DNA of 51,889 nt, from contig JADYYF010000027.1 in the NCBI GenBank assembly GCA_020853795.1, positions 1-51,889 of the forward strand, given 5' to 3'. The DNA comes from Candidatus Zixiibacteriota bacterium (lineage in GTDB: Bacteria; Zixibacteria; MSB-5A5; CAIYYT01). The notes under the pieces were generated by a model. That model made no database searches and had not been told where the DNA came from. It saw nothing but the letters and a program-made list of their open reading frames with translations. A program made the translations under genes and the position numbers. Positions 32,613 through 41,700 of the stretch are shown here, in pieces (the first letter of the stretch is position 1; each line of letters opens with the position of its first letter).

Positions 32613-35600
32613 ATGAAAAAACTCACACTGATCCTTGTGAGTTTGTTCTACGTGGCCTGCCTGTTGTCGGTTTCAGCTTTTGCCGCCAAATCCTCAAACT
32701 CCGCCACAGGTATCGATCCGCGCGACATCGTCGCCGAAAGCTCGAAGCGTCCGCTGACTGATGTCCAATTACAGCAACTCAACCGTCCCGTCAAGTCGGG
32801 CGGCTCTAATTCGACCGCCCTCGGCTTCATGGCCTCCCCCGGTATTGTCATTGGCAACTCCGCCTATGACATCCAGCATAACTCGGCCATGGGCCATCAG
32901 ATCGTCCAGGGCGGCGATGGCCGCGTCCACTTCGTCTGGACGCACAAATTGGTCGCCAATACGCTGCGTGAAGTTCGCTACGGCAGCTATCGGCCTTCCA
33001 TCGCCACGTTCTTCGACCTTCCCGGCGGCCTCGTGATTTCCGATGCCCGCGAAGGTCACATGTGCAACGTCGATCAAATTAGCAATTCGGCTCTGCCGGT
33101 CTGGCGTTATGGCGCGTCTTTCGCCGCCTACCGCTCGACCTCGGCTCTCGACTTTGCCTCCGGCGCCGGTGCTTTCACTATGGTCGACGTGCCCTCCACG
33201 GCCCCGACCTGCGAGAACATCTGGTCCGGCTCGACAACCGAACCCTATATCTGGCCGCGCGTCGCCGGCGACGTCGACGGCAGCCTGAACCCGGTCGTCC
33301 ACCTGGTCGCTATGGAAGGCAACTCCGGTTCCGACTTTAGCGCCATGTCCTACTATCGCGGCACCGGCACGCCGTTCACGACCTACACCTCCTGCGGCAA
33401 GTTCATTGACTCCACGCAGGCGATCTCGTATTCGATTGCCCAGGACCCGAATTCCAATAAGGTCGCAATCGCTTACACCAAGTCCCGCCAAAACGTCGGC
33501 AGCCGCGCCAATAACGATGCGGCCTATCGCCTGTCGACCGACCTCGGCGTCACCTGGGGTCCGGTCGTCAACATCACCAACTACGCGACCGGCACCAAGG
33601 AACGCGCCAATCAGGAGGCCAACTGCGTGTTTACCTCCGATGGCTGCTTCCATGTCGTCTACACTGCCGCCTTCTACGATTCCGTCGCCGGTCAGATTGC
33701 CGATCAGGAAGGCAAACTGTACCACTACGACGACTGCAATCAGTGTATCTCGCTGATCATCGACGCCAACAATGTCCATGACAATTGCGAGATGAAGGCC
33801 TTTGAATCCAACGTCTGTCGCGCCAGTTTGGCCGAGTGCACCGTCGGCGCTACCAAGACCCTCTATGTGGTCTACACCCGCTACGTCGGTGACACCAATC
33901 CGTCCACGCCGGCTCTGACCGACTGCTCGGCGGGCGGCTTCCCGAACGGCGAAATCTACGCCCAGGCTTCTTCCACCGATGGTGAAACCTGGGGCCCGCC
34001 GGTCAACCTGACCAACTCGCGCACCGACGGTTGCACCGCCGGTAACTGCGACGACGACAACTTTGCCACCGTCGCACCGCACTCCACCGACTCGTTGTAC
34101 ATCGAGTACATGAACGATAAGGATGCCGGTTCGGCAGTCGGTAACGATGCCACCGCCGAAACCTACAGCCCGATCATGTATCTCGGCCGGGCTTGCTTCC
34201 CGATGGACACCTACCGCAACGTCACCGCCAATCCGGCCGGATTGGTCTATCCGTTGCTGCATGCGGCCCCGGGCGGCCAAGACAGCGAGAATCTCGTGCT
34301 GACCAACTCCGGTAACGCGTCGGCCACCTGGACCCGGACGATTACTTACAACTCCGGCTCCGGCTGGCTCAGCGTGCCCGCTGGCGGCTCTGTACCCGCG
34401 GGCTGCACCAATTCGCAGACCCTGCTGGTCACCGCCGGCCCGATCGCGACCGAAGGCTACTACTCGGCTACGATCACCTTCAGCTACGAAGGTCCGACTC
34501 AGTTCCAGGTGCCGGTGGAATTCTTCGTGTTTACCAACTTCTTCCTGCCGCAGGATGCCGCCATCCGCACCAGCCTCGTCCGTATGAACGTGGCGCAGGT
34601 AGGCCGCAACTCGCATCAGGAAACCGGTCGGTCGTTCTACTTCTTCTCCGATCAGACCGAACCGATGTTTGACGGCTCGTTGGTGCTCGGCAACTCCGCC
34701 GCCAATATGAGCTATCAAATCTTCGAGGGCGGCGGCAGCGCGCCATCGGCCAACAATCCGTTCGGCTACCTGTACGCGCAGTCGAATACGACCTACGATT
34801 CGACCACCTTCAGCACTTACCGGATCGCCTCCGGCCGCGGTTCCAACCGCGACACCACCCTCGGGTTCATCGTTGACTACTACGCCCCCAAGAGCCCCGA
34901 TACCGCCAAGGTGATCCTCGCCTCGTACCGGCTGTTCAAGGGTGCCAAGAACCCGACCGGCAGCGTTACCAACCTGACGATCGCGTATGCCCTCGACCTT
35001 GACGTCCAGGACGACAGTTCCGACAACGTCGGCGGTTCCGACGCCTCGCGCCAGGCTGTCTACCAGCGCGGCAAGTACGGTGCCAATCAGAACCGCTATG
35101 CCGGTATGCGCGGCGTTCGTCGCGACAATACAGCCATGGCCGGCGGCTTCGTCTGGGAGAACGACGTGACCGTCTATCCGCTCGGTGGTTACGAAAACGA
35201 CACCTTGTGGAACAAGATGGCTGCCACTTCCGGTTACAGCGTCACCGACTCGACCGAGGACCTGAACTCGGTGCTGATCATCCAGAAGAATGCGACCGTC
35301 AACGGCGCCACCAATGACACGTTGCGCTTTGCGGTCATCTTCGCCGGCACCGAAGGCTCGACCTCCCTGGCCGACTTCCAGAATATTCTGGATCGCGGCA
35401 AGGCCTGGTTGTGCGCTCACGTCTATACCGGCGCTCCGGCTTGCGCACTCTGCAAGTGCGGCGATGCCGACAACTCCGGTGCATGGTCGATTTCCGACGC
35501 TGTGTATTTGATCAACTACATCTTCGCGGGCGGTCCGGCTCCGGCTCAGACCTGTCTCGGCGACGCCGACGGATCGAAAGCGATTTCGATCTCCGACGCG

Positions 35601-35657
35601 GTGTACTTGATTAACTACATCTTCGCCGGCGGTCCGGCTCCGGCTGGCTGCATTTAG
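32613..35657 (+). CDS. Large secreted protein: sialidase-like propeller, BACON/Ig-like domain, C-terminal dockerin pair
   Basis: 1014 residues from ATG 32613 (AAAGGAG 8 nt upstream). Signal peptide MKKLTLILVSLFYVACLLSV, cut after SAFA. About 60-530 has BNR-like blades (YRLSTDLGVTWGPVVNITNY, AQASSTDGETWGPPVNLTN). About 545-630 is an Ig/BACON-like domain (ENLVLTNSGNASATWTRTIT). About 640-940 is beta-rich and unassigned. Residues 947-1014 are two dockerin-like calcium loops (CGDADNSGAWSISDAVYLIN and LGDADGSKAISISDAVYLIN), each ending IFAGGPAPA. Strong promoter, ribosome site and terminator suggest a major surface or exported protein. Catalysis is not evident. Confidence 0.88.
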   Translation: MKKLTLILVSLFYVACLLSVSAFAAKSSNSATGIDPRDIVAESSKRPLTDVQLQQLNRPVKSGGSNSTALGFMASPGIVIGNSAYDIQHNSAMGHQIVQGGDGRVHFVWTHKLVANTLREVRYGSYRPSIATFFDLPGGLVISDAREGHMCNVDQISNSALPVWRYGASFAAYRSTSALDFASGAGAFTMVDVPSTAPTCENIWSGSTTEPYIWPRVAGDVDGSLNPVVHLVAMEGNSGSDFSAMSYYRGTGTPFTTYTSCGKFIDSTQAISYSIAQDPNSNKVAIAYTKSRQNVGSRANNDAAYRLSTDLGVTWGPVVNITNYATGTKERANQEANCVFTSDGCFHVVYTAAFYDSVAGQIADQEGKLYHYDDCNQCISLIIDANNVHDNCEMKAFESNVCRASLAECTVGATKTLYVVYTRYVGDTNPSTPALTDCSAGGFPNGEIYAQASSTDGETWGPPVNLTNSRTDGCTAGNCDDDNFATVAPHSTDSLYIEYMNDKDAGSAVGNDATAETYSPIMYLGRACFPMDTYRNVTANPAGLVYPLLHAAPGGQDSENLVLTNSGNASATWTRTITYNSGSGWLSVPAGGSVPAGCTNSQTLLVTAGPIATEGYYSATITFSYEGPTQFQVPVEFFVFTNFFLPQDAAIRTSLVRMNVAQVGRNSHQETGRSFYFFSDQTEPMFDGSLVLGNSAANMSYQIFEGGGSAPSANNPFGYLYAQSNTTYDSTTFSTYRIASGRGSNRDTTLGFIVDYYAPKSPDTAKVILASYRLFKGAKNPTGSVTNLTIAYALDLDVQDDSSDNVGGSDASRQAVYQRGKYGANQNRYAGMRGVRRDNTAMAGGFVWENDVTVYPLGGYENDTLWNKMAATSGYSVTDSTEDLNSVLIIQKNATVNGATNDTLRFAVIFAGTEGSTSLADFQNILDRGKAWLCAHVYTGAPACALCKCGDADNSGAWSISDAVYLINYIFAGGPAPAQTCLGDADGSKAISISDAVYLINYIFAGGPAPAGCI

Positions 35658-35701
35658 GGGGCACCTCGGTCAAAGCTTAGTCAATCTTTGACTCCTTTCA
35701 G

Positions 35702-35738
35702 CGCCGCGCCCGGATCGTCCCGGGCGCGGCGTTTTTTT
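35702..35738 (+). terminator. Rho-independent terminator
   Basis: CGCCGCGCCCG (35702-35712) pairs perfectly with CGGGCGCGGCG (35721-35731), followed by seven T. It ends the transcript of the large dockerin-tailed protein, which is thus a one-gene unit. Confidence 0.93.
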
Positions 35739-35791
35739 GCATTGCAAATTCGACTCCTTGAACGGATACTGCGGCTTCAGCGTTATCTTGA

Positions 35792-37951
35792 ATGAGTATT
35801 TCGATCATGCCGTTTTCACTCCGCTCTGTCCCATTACTTCTGTTCGCGCTGTTGCTCCTTCGCGCCGCGAACCCCAGCCTGGCTCAGCCCGCGCCGTACC
35901 TCCCTCAGGACGAGAAGCTGATCCATCAGCATCAACAACGCTTGTCCGCGCTCTCCACACGCCTGCAACAGTATCCGCTGACGGACAACCAGAAACTCTA
36001 TGACGCCCAATACTACCGTCTCGACCTCGAGATCGACGCGCTCCGCCAGACGATCGTCGGCCAGGTCGATATCGTCGGCCGCGCGCTTGGTTCTCCCCTC
36101 ACCGCGCTTGATTTCGACTTCTACCGCGACCTGGTCGTCGACTCCGTTCGCGCCGCCGGCTCTCTCGCCACCTTCACCTTCGCCGGCGATCTTCTGACCG
36201 TTGACTATCCCGGCTTGCAATCGGGCGCCGAATTTGCGGTGACCGTCTTCTACCATGGCAACCCCGGCAACCAGGGCTTTGGTTCATTCACTTTCGCCCG
36301 CTATCAGGATATCTTCGTCATCAGCTCATTGTCCGAGCCCTTTTTCGCCCGCACTTGGTGGCCCTGCAAAGATCATCCGTCTGACAAGGCCGATTCCGTC
36401 GATATGATCGTCACCATCGACAGCACGCTCACTGTTGTCTCCAACGGTAGCCTGCGTTCTCTCGTCGACAACGGTGACGGCACCAGCACCGCCCACTGGC
36501 ACGAATCGTATCCGATCTCGACCTACCTCGTCAGTCTGGCAATCTCCGACTACGCTCACTACGCCGACACCCTGCACGATCAGGGAAAAACCATGCCCGT
36601 CGAGTTCTGGCTGTTCCCGCAGCAAATTGACCAGTACCGCGCCAGTAATGCCCTCGTCGTCCCGATGATCGAGTTCTTCTCGAGCATCTACGGCGAGTAC
36701 CCCTTTATCAACGAAAAGTACGGTCATGCACAATTCCTCTGGGGCGGCGGCATGGAACACCAGACCTGCTCCTCGATGGGCGGCTTCCACGACTGGCTGA
36801 TCGCCCACGAACTCGCCCACCAGTGGTGGGGCGACATGATCACCTGCGGCACCTGGCACGATATCTGGCTCAATGAAGGCTTCGCCCGTTACTCCGAAGC
36901 CCTCTGGATCGAACACACTTTGGGCTGGCCGGCAATTCGCAACTATATGTCGCACCTGGTTAACCTCGACCTGCAGGTGTATGTCGAGGATACTTCTGTC
37001 GTCGGCTACATCTTTGACCGCGTCGTCTACGACAAAGGCGCTTTTGTCCTCCACACGCTGCGCTATCTGACCGGCGATTCCACCTTTTTTGCGATCCTCC
37101 GCACCTATGGCGAATCGGTGCACAAGTACGGCTCCGCTACCACCGAGGACTTTCGCGCCGTCGCTGAAACCGTCTCCGGTCGCGATCTGCGCCGCTACTT
37201 CGACCAGTGGGTCTATCAGCCCGTGATCCCCTCGTTTGAGTACGGCTTCACCACGTACCAGACCGATTCCGGTTGGGTGACGCAACTTGAACTGCGCCAG
37301 ATGCAGGGCGAGCCGATCTTCGCGACGGATCTCGATGTCGCCTTCGTCCTGGCCGACACGACCATCGTCGAACGTATTGTCACCGATTCCCCCCGGCAAT
37401 TCTACCGCTTCCTCTTGCCCGGCCGTCCCGACGCCTGCAATCTCGATCCCGAAAACTGGGTCATCAACTACGCCTGGCAAACCGATTTCGATCTGACTGC
37501 GATAGACGATACCCTCTCGGAGGCCTTCCGAGGCGAATTCTATTCCTATCGCCTCTCTGCCGCCGGCGGCCATCCGCCCGTTGCCTGGGCACCTTACATC
37601 GTGACGCTTCCCGAAGGTCTCGATCTTTCCGACGACGGCCTCCTCTCCGGCTTTCCGACGACTGCCGGTGATTTCGACATCGGCGTTCGCCTCACCGATT
37701 CCGGCCAGCCCCAGATTTCCGGTTCTGCGTTGCTGCACCTGCGCGTCAATCGCCTCCAGGGCGACCTCGATGACCAACCCGGTCTCAACCTCAACGATGC
37801 GCTGTGGCTTATCCGCTATCTTTATCGCGGCTACAACATCACGCCTGATCCGGACCTGGCCGATGTCAACTGCGACGGCACCGCCAACGCTATCGACATC
37901 GTAGTTTTGCTCAACTATCTCTACCGCGACGGTCCCCGTCCCTGCTACTAA
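35792..37951 (+). CDS. Secreted M1 family aminopeptidase with Ig-like and dockerin C-terminus
   Basis: 719 residues. Signal peptide RSVPLLLFALLLLRAANPSL ending in LAQ. The M1 signature is complete: exopeptidase motif GGGMEH (318-323), zinc site HELAHQWW (339-346) and third ligand in NEGFARYSEA (E362). About 575-650 is a putative Ig domain (YSYRLSAAGGHPPVAWAP, GLLSGFPTTAGDFDIGVRL). The end is a dockerin pair (GDLDDQPGLNLNDALWLIRY, VNCDGTANAIDIVVLLNYLY). It should trim peptides outside the cell. ATG 35807 is an alternative start; neither has a strong ribosome site. The 3' end overlaps the opposing RHH gene by 41 nt. Confidence 0.93.
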   Translation: MSISIMPFSLRSVPLLLFALLLLRAANPSLAQPAPYLPQDEKLIHQHQQRLSALSTRLQQYPLTDNQKLYDAQYYRLDLEIDALRQTIVGQVDIVGRALGSPLTALDFDFYRDLVVDSVRAAGSLATFTFAGDLLTVDYPGLQSGAEFAVTVFYHGNPGNQGFGSFTFARYQDIFVISSLSEPFFARTWWPCKDHPSDKADSVDMIVTIDSTLTVVSNGSLRSLVDNGDGTSTAHWHESYPISTYLVSLAISDYAHYADTLHDQGKTMPVEFWLFPQQIDQYRASNALVVPMIEFFSSIYGEYPFINEKYGHAQFLWGGGMEHQTCSSMGGFHDWLIAHELAHQWWGDMITCGTWHDIWLNEGFARYSEALWIEHTLGWPAIRNYMSHLVNLDLQVYVEDTSVVGYIFDRVVYDKGAFVLHTLRYLTGDSTFFAILRTYGESVHKYGSATTEDFRAVAETVSGRDLRRYFDQWVYQPVIPSFEYGFTTYQTDSGWVTQLELRQMQGEPIFATDLDVAFVLADTTIVERIVTDSPRQFYRFLLPGRPDACNLDPENWVINYAWQTDFDLTAIDDTLSEAFRGEFYSYRLSAAGGHPPVAWAPYIVTLPEGLDLSDDGLLSGFPTTAGDFDIGVRLTDSGQPQISGSALLHLRVNRLQGDLDDQPGLNLNDALWLIRYLYRGYNITPDPDLADVNCDGTANAIDIVVLLNYLYRDGPRPCY

Positions 37952-38201
37952 GCTCCGTAGCCGCCCGCAACACCTTCGGCGTCACCGATCCGGCGGCGAT
38001 CCGAGCCGCCCAGTCCGCCACCAGCCGGTCTTCCGCCTCCCACATCCCGCGTAGGACCGGCACCGCTGTCCGCAATGCCAGCCGGATCACATCCGCCAGG
38101 GTCCGCTCCTGTCGGCGCGCCAATTCCTCCAGCTGCTCTTTCAGCGCACCGCTGATGAAGAAATTCACCGCGTACCCGTTGCGTTTCTCCTTCTCTTTCA
38201 T
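37911..38201 (-). CDS. Ribbon-helix-helix-like small protein
   Basis: 96 residues from ATG 38201 (AAAGGAG 7 nt upstream). The start KEKEKRNGYAVNFFISGALK then EQLEELARRQERTLADVIRL resembles a CopG/RHH DNA-binding domain: a beta strand, then two helices. The C-terminal half (VLRGMWEAEDRLVADWAARI) is helical. Its start overlaps the stop of the sigma-like gene by 4 nt (ATGA), so the two act together. It could be an antitoxin-type or other repressor, but no toxin is seen. Confidence 0.7.
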   Translation of the reverse strand: MKEKEKRNGYAVNFFISGALKEQLEELARRQERTLADVIRLALRTAVPVLRGMWEAEDRLVADWAARIAAGSVTPKVLRAATELSSRDGDRRGRDS

Positions 38202-38701
38202 TCTCTTGCTCCTTTTCGATAGTGGTACTTCAGATGTCCGACCAGCGTCTGCTTCGAGACCAGCCGAATTCCGAACCGCAACTCCAGCACCGCCATCACC
38301 CGCCGAAATCCCTCCCCCGGACGCCGCGTCGCCAGAAGCGCCTCGATCGCTGCGCGCTCTGGTGCCGCGCAAATGACGCACCGCTCTGCCATTCCCTCAA
38401 TCCCGAACTCCTCCTTCGCGAAATCCGCCAAAAACCGCTCCAGCCTGCGCAGCGCTCCCCGATACTGCGTCAACACCCGCTCCAGCCGGCTGCCGTCGGC
38501 CAGCGCAATCTCCGCCAGCGAAGCCCCTTCCCAAAAGTGCCGCTGCAGAATCACGCGCTCGACCGGAGCCAGCCGTTCCAACGCCCCTTGCACCGCCTCC
38601 GCCCGCCGCTCCTGCTGCCGCCGCCTCTGCAAACCGCCTTCAGCCGTCCACGCCGACTCCCCGCGCGCTTCTGCAATCCATGAGTAGAACCGTAGTCCCA
38701 T
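38198..38701 (-). CDS. Sigma-70 region 4-like HTH protein with Cys/His C-terminal domain
   Basis: 167 residues from ATG 38701 (AGGAGG 9 nt upstream). About 30-100 resembles sigma region 4 (ALERLAPVERVILQRHFWEG, ASLAEIALADGSRLERVLTQ, YRGALRRLERFL). There is no region 2, so it is not a complete sigma factor. The C-terminal 60 residues hold CVICAAPERAAIEALLATR and end LVGHLKYHYRKGARE; the CxxC and HxxxH could bind zinc. It is coupled to the RHH gene. I know no named family with this architecture. Confidence 0.7.
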   Translation of the reverse strand: MGLRFYSWIAEARGESAWTAEGGLQRRRQQERRAEAVQGALERLAPVERVILQRHFWEGASLAEIALADGSRLERVLTQYRGALRRLERFLADFAKEEFGIEGMAERCVICAAPERAAIEALLATRRPGEGFRRVMAVLELRFGIRLVSKQTLVGHLKYHYRKGARE

Positions 38702-38858
38702 ACCGTCGACCTCCTTCACGCGCAATCAACCCGCCCGCGCCCGTCTTGGGAATCAGGTGAAGATCACATCAATCATCACCGCGAATTTGCGCTTGCGCAC
38801 CGGGCTGCCGCCGCGTAAGTTGCCCCGACATGAACTTCCAGTGAGGAATCGTCCAACC

Positions 38859-39047
38859 ATGACCGAACCGAATGAACCGTCGCAGCCGCTCCGGCGTCAT
38901 AGTCTGACCGGCGGCTTGATCGTGCTGGGCATCGGCCTGTTCTTTCTCCTCGCCAATCTCGAAGTCATTCCGCCGGTGCGTAAATCGTGGCCGATTATTC
39001 TGATTATCGTGGGGATAGCCCTGGTGCTGGCCCGCCTGCGTCGGTAG
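38859..39047 (+). CDS. Small LiaI/LiaF-like membrane protein
   Basis: 62 residues from ATG 38859. A polar start (MTEPNEPSQPLRRHSLTGGL) is followed by two membrane helices (IVLGIGLFFLLANLEVIP and WPIILIIVGIALVLARLRR), the pattern of LiaI-LiaF-like transmembrane regions. GAGGA lies about 13 nt upstream, rather far. It overlaps the CPBP protease gene if that gene starts at GTG 38987. Confidence 0.7.
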   Translation: MTEPNEPSQPLRRHSLTGGLIVLGIGLFFLLANLEVIPPVRKSWPIILIIVGIALVLARLRR

Positions 39048-39730
39048 AACCGCCGCCGGTCCCCCGCCTGACGATCATCTCCTATGCCGTCCTGACGCTG
39101 TTAGCTCTCGTCTGGCCGCTCGCGTCGTTCCTCTTTGTTGAAGACCAACTCAATCTCGCCCAAGAAACCGCCAACCCGATCACCGAGGTCTACCTGCCGA
39201 CCATGGCGTTCCAGTTGGCAACTTTGCTGATCGTCGCCATCGCCGTGCGCTCCGAGCGTGATTCCCCCTCCGGCATCGGACTTGGTCGCTTCCGTTGGTG
39301 GTCTTTGCCCGTCGGCATCACGTTCCTCGTCGCCGCGAATTTCGCCTTGATGCTACTGCAGAATCTCGTGCTCTCGCACGCCCCCGCCAGCATCGCCGAA
39401 ATCACCCCCTTGTTGCCGCACACTTCAGGTGAACGATCGGTCTGGGCGCTGCTCTGCGTGGTCGTCGCCTTCTCCGAGGAAATCACCTTCCGCGGCTATC
39501 TGATCACGCGTCTGGCCCTGCTCACCGGCAATCGCCGCTGGATCGGCGTCCTCATCTCCTCCGTCGCCTTCGCCTCCGGCCATCTCTACCAGGGCTTCGG
39601 TGGCTTTCTTCTCATCTTCGTCTACGGTCTCATGTTCTCCGCCCTCTTTCTTGCCACCCGCTCCCTTTATCCCGGCATCATCGCCCACTTCCTGCAGGAC
39701 ATCGCCGCGACCTTCGTCGCCGATATCTGA
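38987..39730 (+). CDS. CPBP family intramembrane metalloprotease
   Basis: 247 residues with about seven membrane helices. The CPBP/CAAX motifs are SEEITFRGYLITRL (E164, E165, R169), FASGHLYQGFGG and IAHFLQDIAATF, all intact. Members cleave prenylated or membrane-bound peptides, and many serve in bacteriocin immunity. The N-terminal 27 residues are Pro-rich and the GTG start at 38987 overlaps the upstream gene by 61 nt without a ribosome site, so the real start is uncertain. Confidence 0.85.
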   Translation: MADYSDYRGDSPGAGPPASVEPPPVPRLTIISYAVLTLLALVWPLASFLFVEDQLNLAQETANPITEVYLPTMAFQLATLLIVAIAVRSERDSPSGIGLGRFRWWSLPVGITFLVAANFALMLLQNLVLSHAPASIAEITPLLPHTSGERSVWALLCVVVAFSEEITFRGYLITRLALLTGNRRWIGVLISSVAFASGHLYQGFGGFLLIFVYGLMFSALFLATRSLYPGIIAHFLQDIAATFVADI

Positions 39731-39739
39731 CGTCGCCCG

Positions 39740-40084
39740 CTACTCCTTCTCCAGTTCGTCCAGCAACTCCACCGCCCGCCGCAGGTGCGGAATCACGATC
39801 GATCCCCCTACGACCAGTCCGACGTTGAAGATCTCAAAAAACTCCGGGCGCTCCACGCCTTCCCGCTTGCACTGAATCACATGATACGCGATACAATCAT
39901 CGCAGCGCAGCACCAGCGAGGCCACCAGCCCCAGCATCTCCTTGGTTCGGGCGTCCAGCGCCCCCGCCTCATACGTGCGCGTATCCAGCGCGAAGAAGCG
40001 ATTGATCTGCTGGTGCTTTTCCGCCAAAATCCGCTCATTCATCTTCTCGCGGTAGGCGCGAAATTGCTCCAATCGTTCCGACAT
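39740..40084 (-). CDS. Carboxymuconolactone decarboxylase/AhpD-like protein
   Basis: 114 residues with AGGAGG 6 nt before the ATG. The AhpD-type motif is LRCDDCIAYHVIQCKREG (C61, C64, H68), preceded by DARTKEMLGLVASLV. Such proteins act as thiol-dependent peroxidase partners or decarboxylases; with a CxxC the redox role is more likely. A long N-terminal helix (AYREKMNERILAEKHQQINR) precedes the domain. Stop lies 9 nt from the converging CPBP gene. Confidence 0.88.
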   Translation of the reverse strand: MSERLEQFRAYREKMNERILAEKHQQINRFFALDTRTYEAGALDARTKEMLGLVASLVLRCDDCIAYHVIQCKREGVERPEFFEIFNVGLVVGGSIVIPHLRRAVELLDELEKE

Positions 40085-40173
40085 AGATTCCTCCTGTGGC
40101 GCCGAATATAGAGGGGAATGGTCAGGAAAGCAATGGCAGGTGCGCGGCGCAGTTTGCGATCATCACCTGATAA

Positions 40174-41622
40174 TCACTTTTGCGTCCCCGGCGCCGGTCC
40201 GCCGGCAAAGATGTAGTTGATCAGGAAAACGACGTCGGAAATGCTGACATTCGGACTGGCATCGATCGCCACCGCCGCCGCCCACGGCACTGGATACGGC
40301 CCGCCCGCGAAAATATAATTGATCAGGTACACGGCATCCGACACATTCACGATCCCGTTGAAGTCGACGTCGCCGTTGATAAACGCTGCTGGCGCCAGCG
40401 TGATATCTTCAACCAAGTTACCGAAGACGTCCCGGATGCTGCTCTGCGCCACGTAGCCGTTTCTCGCCACCGCAACCAGATAACGCCCCGCCGGTTGACT
40501 GGTGTAGCTCGGCGTGCCCGTCTCCGTCGTGTCGTTGATGCCGGTATACGGAACTTGCACAATAAAGTCGCGCGCATGCGGATTACCGTCGGTCGTTGCC
40601 AGATTGAGCGTGATCGTGTAGAAGTTCGCTGTCGTTACCGTCATGCTGTCGACCGCCAGGTTGCCGTAGCGGTCCTTCGCCCAGGCGCGGATCGTGTAAG
40701 TATCGTTCGGCACCTGCCCCGTCGCCCACTTGCCGCCGATGTCGTACGGCGTAATCAACGGATCGTTGTCGTGATTGGTGAGGATCTCATAGAATTGACG
40801 AAAGTCATAGTCGGCTTGCGAATTGCACGGCCCCGAATTCTTGAACACCGTGTGCTGCGACTGGTCCCACAACAACTCACCGCTGAATCGAAATGAAAGA
40901 AACGGCCCCAGCATCACCGAATCGGAGCGAATCTCATACCCCATCTCGTACGGACACAACACCCAGGTCGGATGCCCGACTCGGTCATGCGCCTTCGCGA
41001 TGATGTCGACATCCCCATTGATCGGCACCCCGACGTTGAAGTACGTGTCGCTGTTGTCGCGGCAGAATCGAAACGGCGTTCCCGAGTTGATGTCGACAAA
41101 GAATGGCGGCGCGAAATCATCGATGTTCACCAGCTCGTCGAGCGGATTGCCCACAAACCGCCAATTCGCCGTCCACACCAGTCCAGCGTCGCGAATCTTG
41201 ACGAAGTGCAAATGGTGAAAATCCGCCACCGGCCATTGCACGATATTGCCCAAGAATGTCCCGCTGTCCACATGCTGCCCCAGCGACACGGCGATTGTCG
41301 GCTCATCCAGGTGCGCATACAACCAGCCGTCGCAACTGTCGGCTCCCGCGCTGTCGCCGATCGCCACGCGCCAGTGCAATTCCGCCGATGTCGTCAGAAC
41401 TGCCTTGACCCACCCCGCCTTAACGGCATAGACCGCCGTCCCCGCCGGTCGCAGGATATCGATCCCCGGATGCATGTACGGCGACCCGCCATAGTCCTGG
41501 TACTCGCCGTAACTGTTCCCCAGCGGCTGCGCCGAGTCAAACGGCTCCATCGGCCACGGGATCGTCGCCTGCGCGCTGCCGGCAAAGCATAGAGTAAGAA
41601 CAATGAAAATCGCGGTTCGCAA
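40174..41622 (-). CDS. Secreted M23 (LytM-type) peptidase-like protein with dockerin C-terminus
   Basis: 482 residues from TTG 41622, which has GGAG 6 nt upstream and is followed at once by a signal peptide (RTAIFIVLTLCFAGSAQA). An ATG at 41682 would add 20 residues before it. Zinc ligands of the M23 fold are seen: MHPGIDI (H51, D55), YAHLD (H104) and FHHLHF (H137, H139). Later parts are beta-rich, and the C-terminus is a dockerin pair (GDVDFNGIVNVSDAVYLINY, then DASPNVSISDVVFLINYIFA). It may cut peptidoglycan or proteins outside the cell. Confidence 0.87.
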   Translation of the reverse strand: MRTAIFIVLTLCFAGSAQATIPWPMEPFDSAQPLGNSYGEYQDYGGSPYMHPGIDILRPAGTAVYAVKAGWVKAVLTTSAELHWRVAIGDSAGADSCDGWLYAHLDEPTIAVSLGQHVDSGTFLGNIVQWPVADFHHLHFVKIRDAGLVWTANWRFVGNPLDELVNIDDFAPPFFVDINSGTPFRFCRDNSDTYFNVGVPINGDVDIIAKAHDRVGHPTWVLCPYEMGYEIRSDSVMLGPFLSFRFSGELLWDQSQHTVFKNSGPCNSQADYDFRQFYEILTNHDNDPLITPYDIGGKWATGQVPNDTYTIRAWAKDRYGNLAVDSMTVTTANFYTITLNLATTDGNPHARDFIVQVPYTGINDTTETGTPSYTSQPAGRYLVAVARNGYVAQSSIRDVFGNLVEDITLAPAAFINGDVDFNGIVNVSDAVYLINYIFAGGPYPVPWAAAVAIDASPNVSISDVVFLINYIFAGGPAPGTQK

Positions 41623-41700
41623 GAATGTCTCCGGTAAGTAGAGTTGCTGAGGTGAATATAATGCAATTCCCGAATTTGGCAATCGGGACTTGTCCGGCCC

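Noticed and set aside
32769-35420. 883-codon ORF on the minus strand
   Set aside because: It is antisense to the 1014-residue secreted protein, which has a signal peptide, dockerin repeats, promoter, ribosome site and terminator. The antisense frame is open because third positions are mostly C or G; its translation shows no motif.
36326-37777. 483-codon ORF on the minus strand
   Set aside because: Antisense to the M1 peptidase with its intact zinc site; composition is that of a codon-bias shadow.
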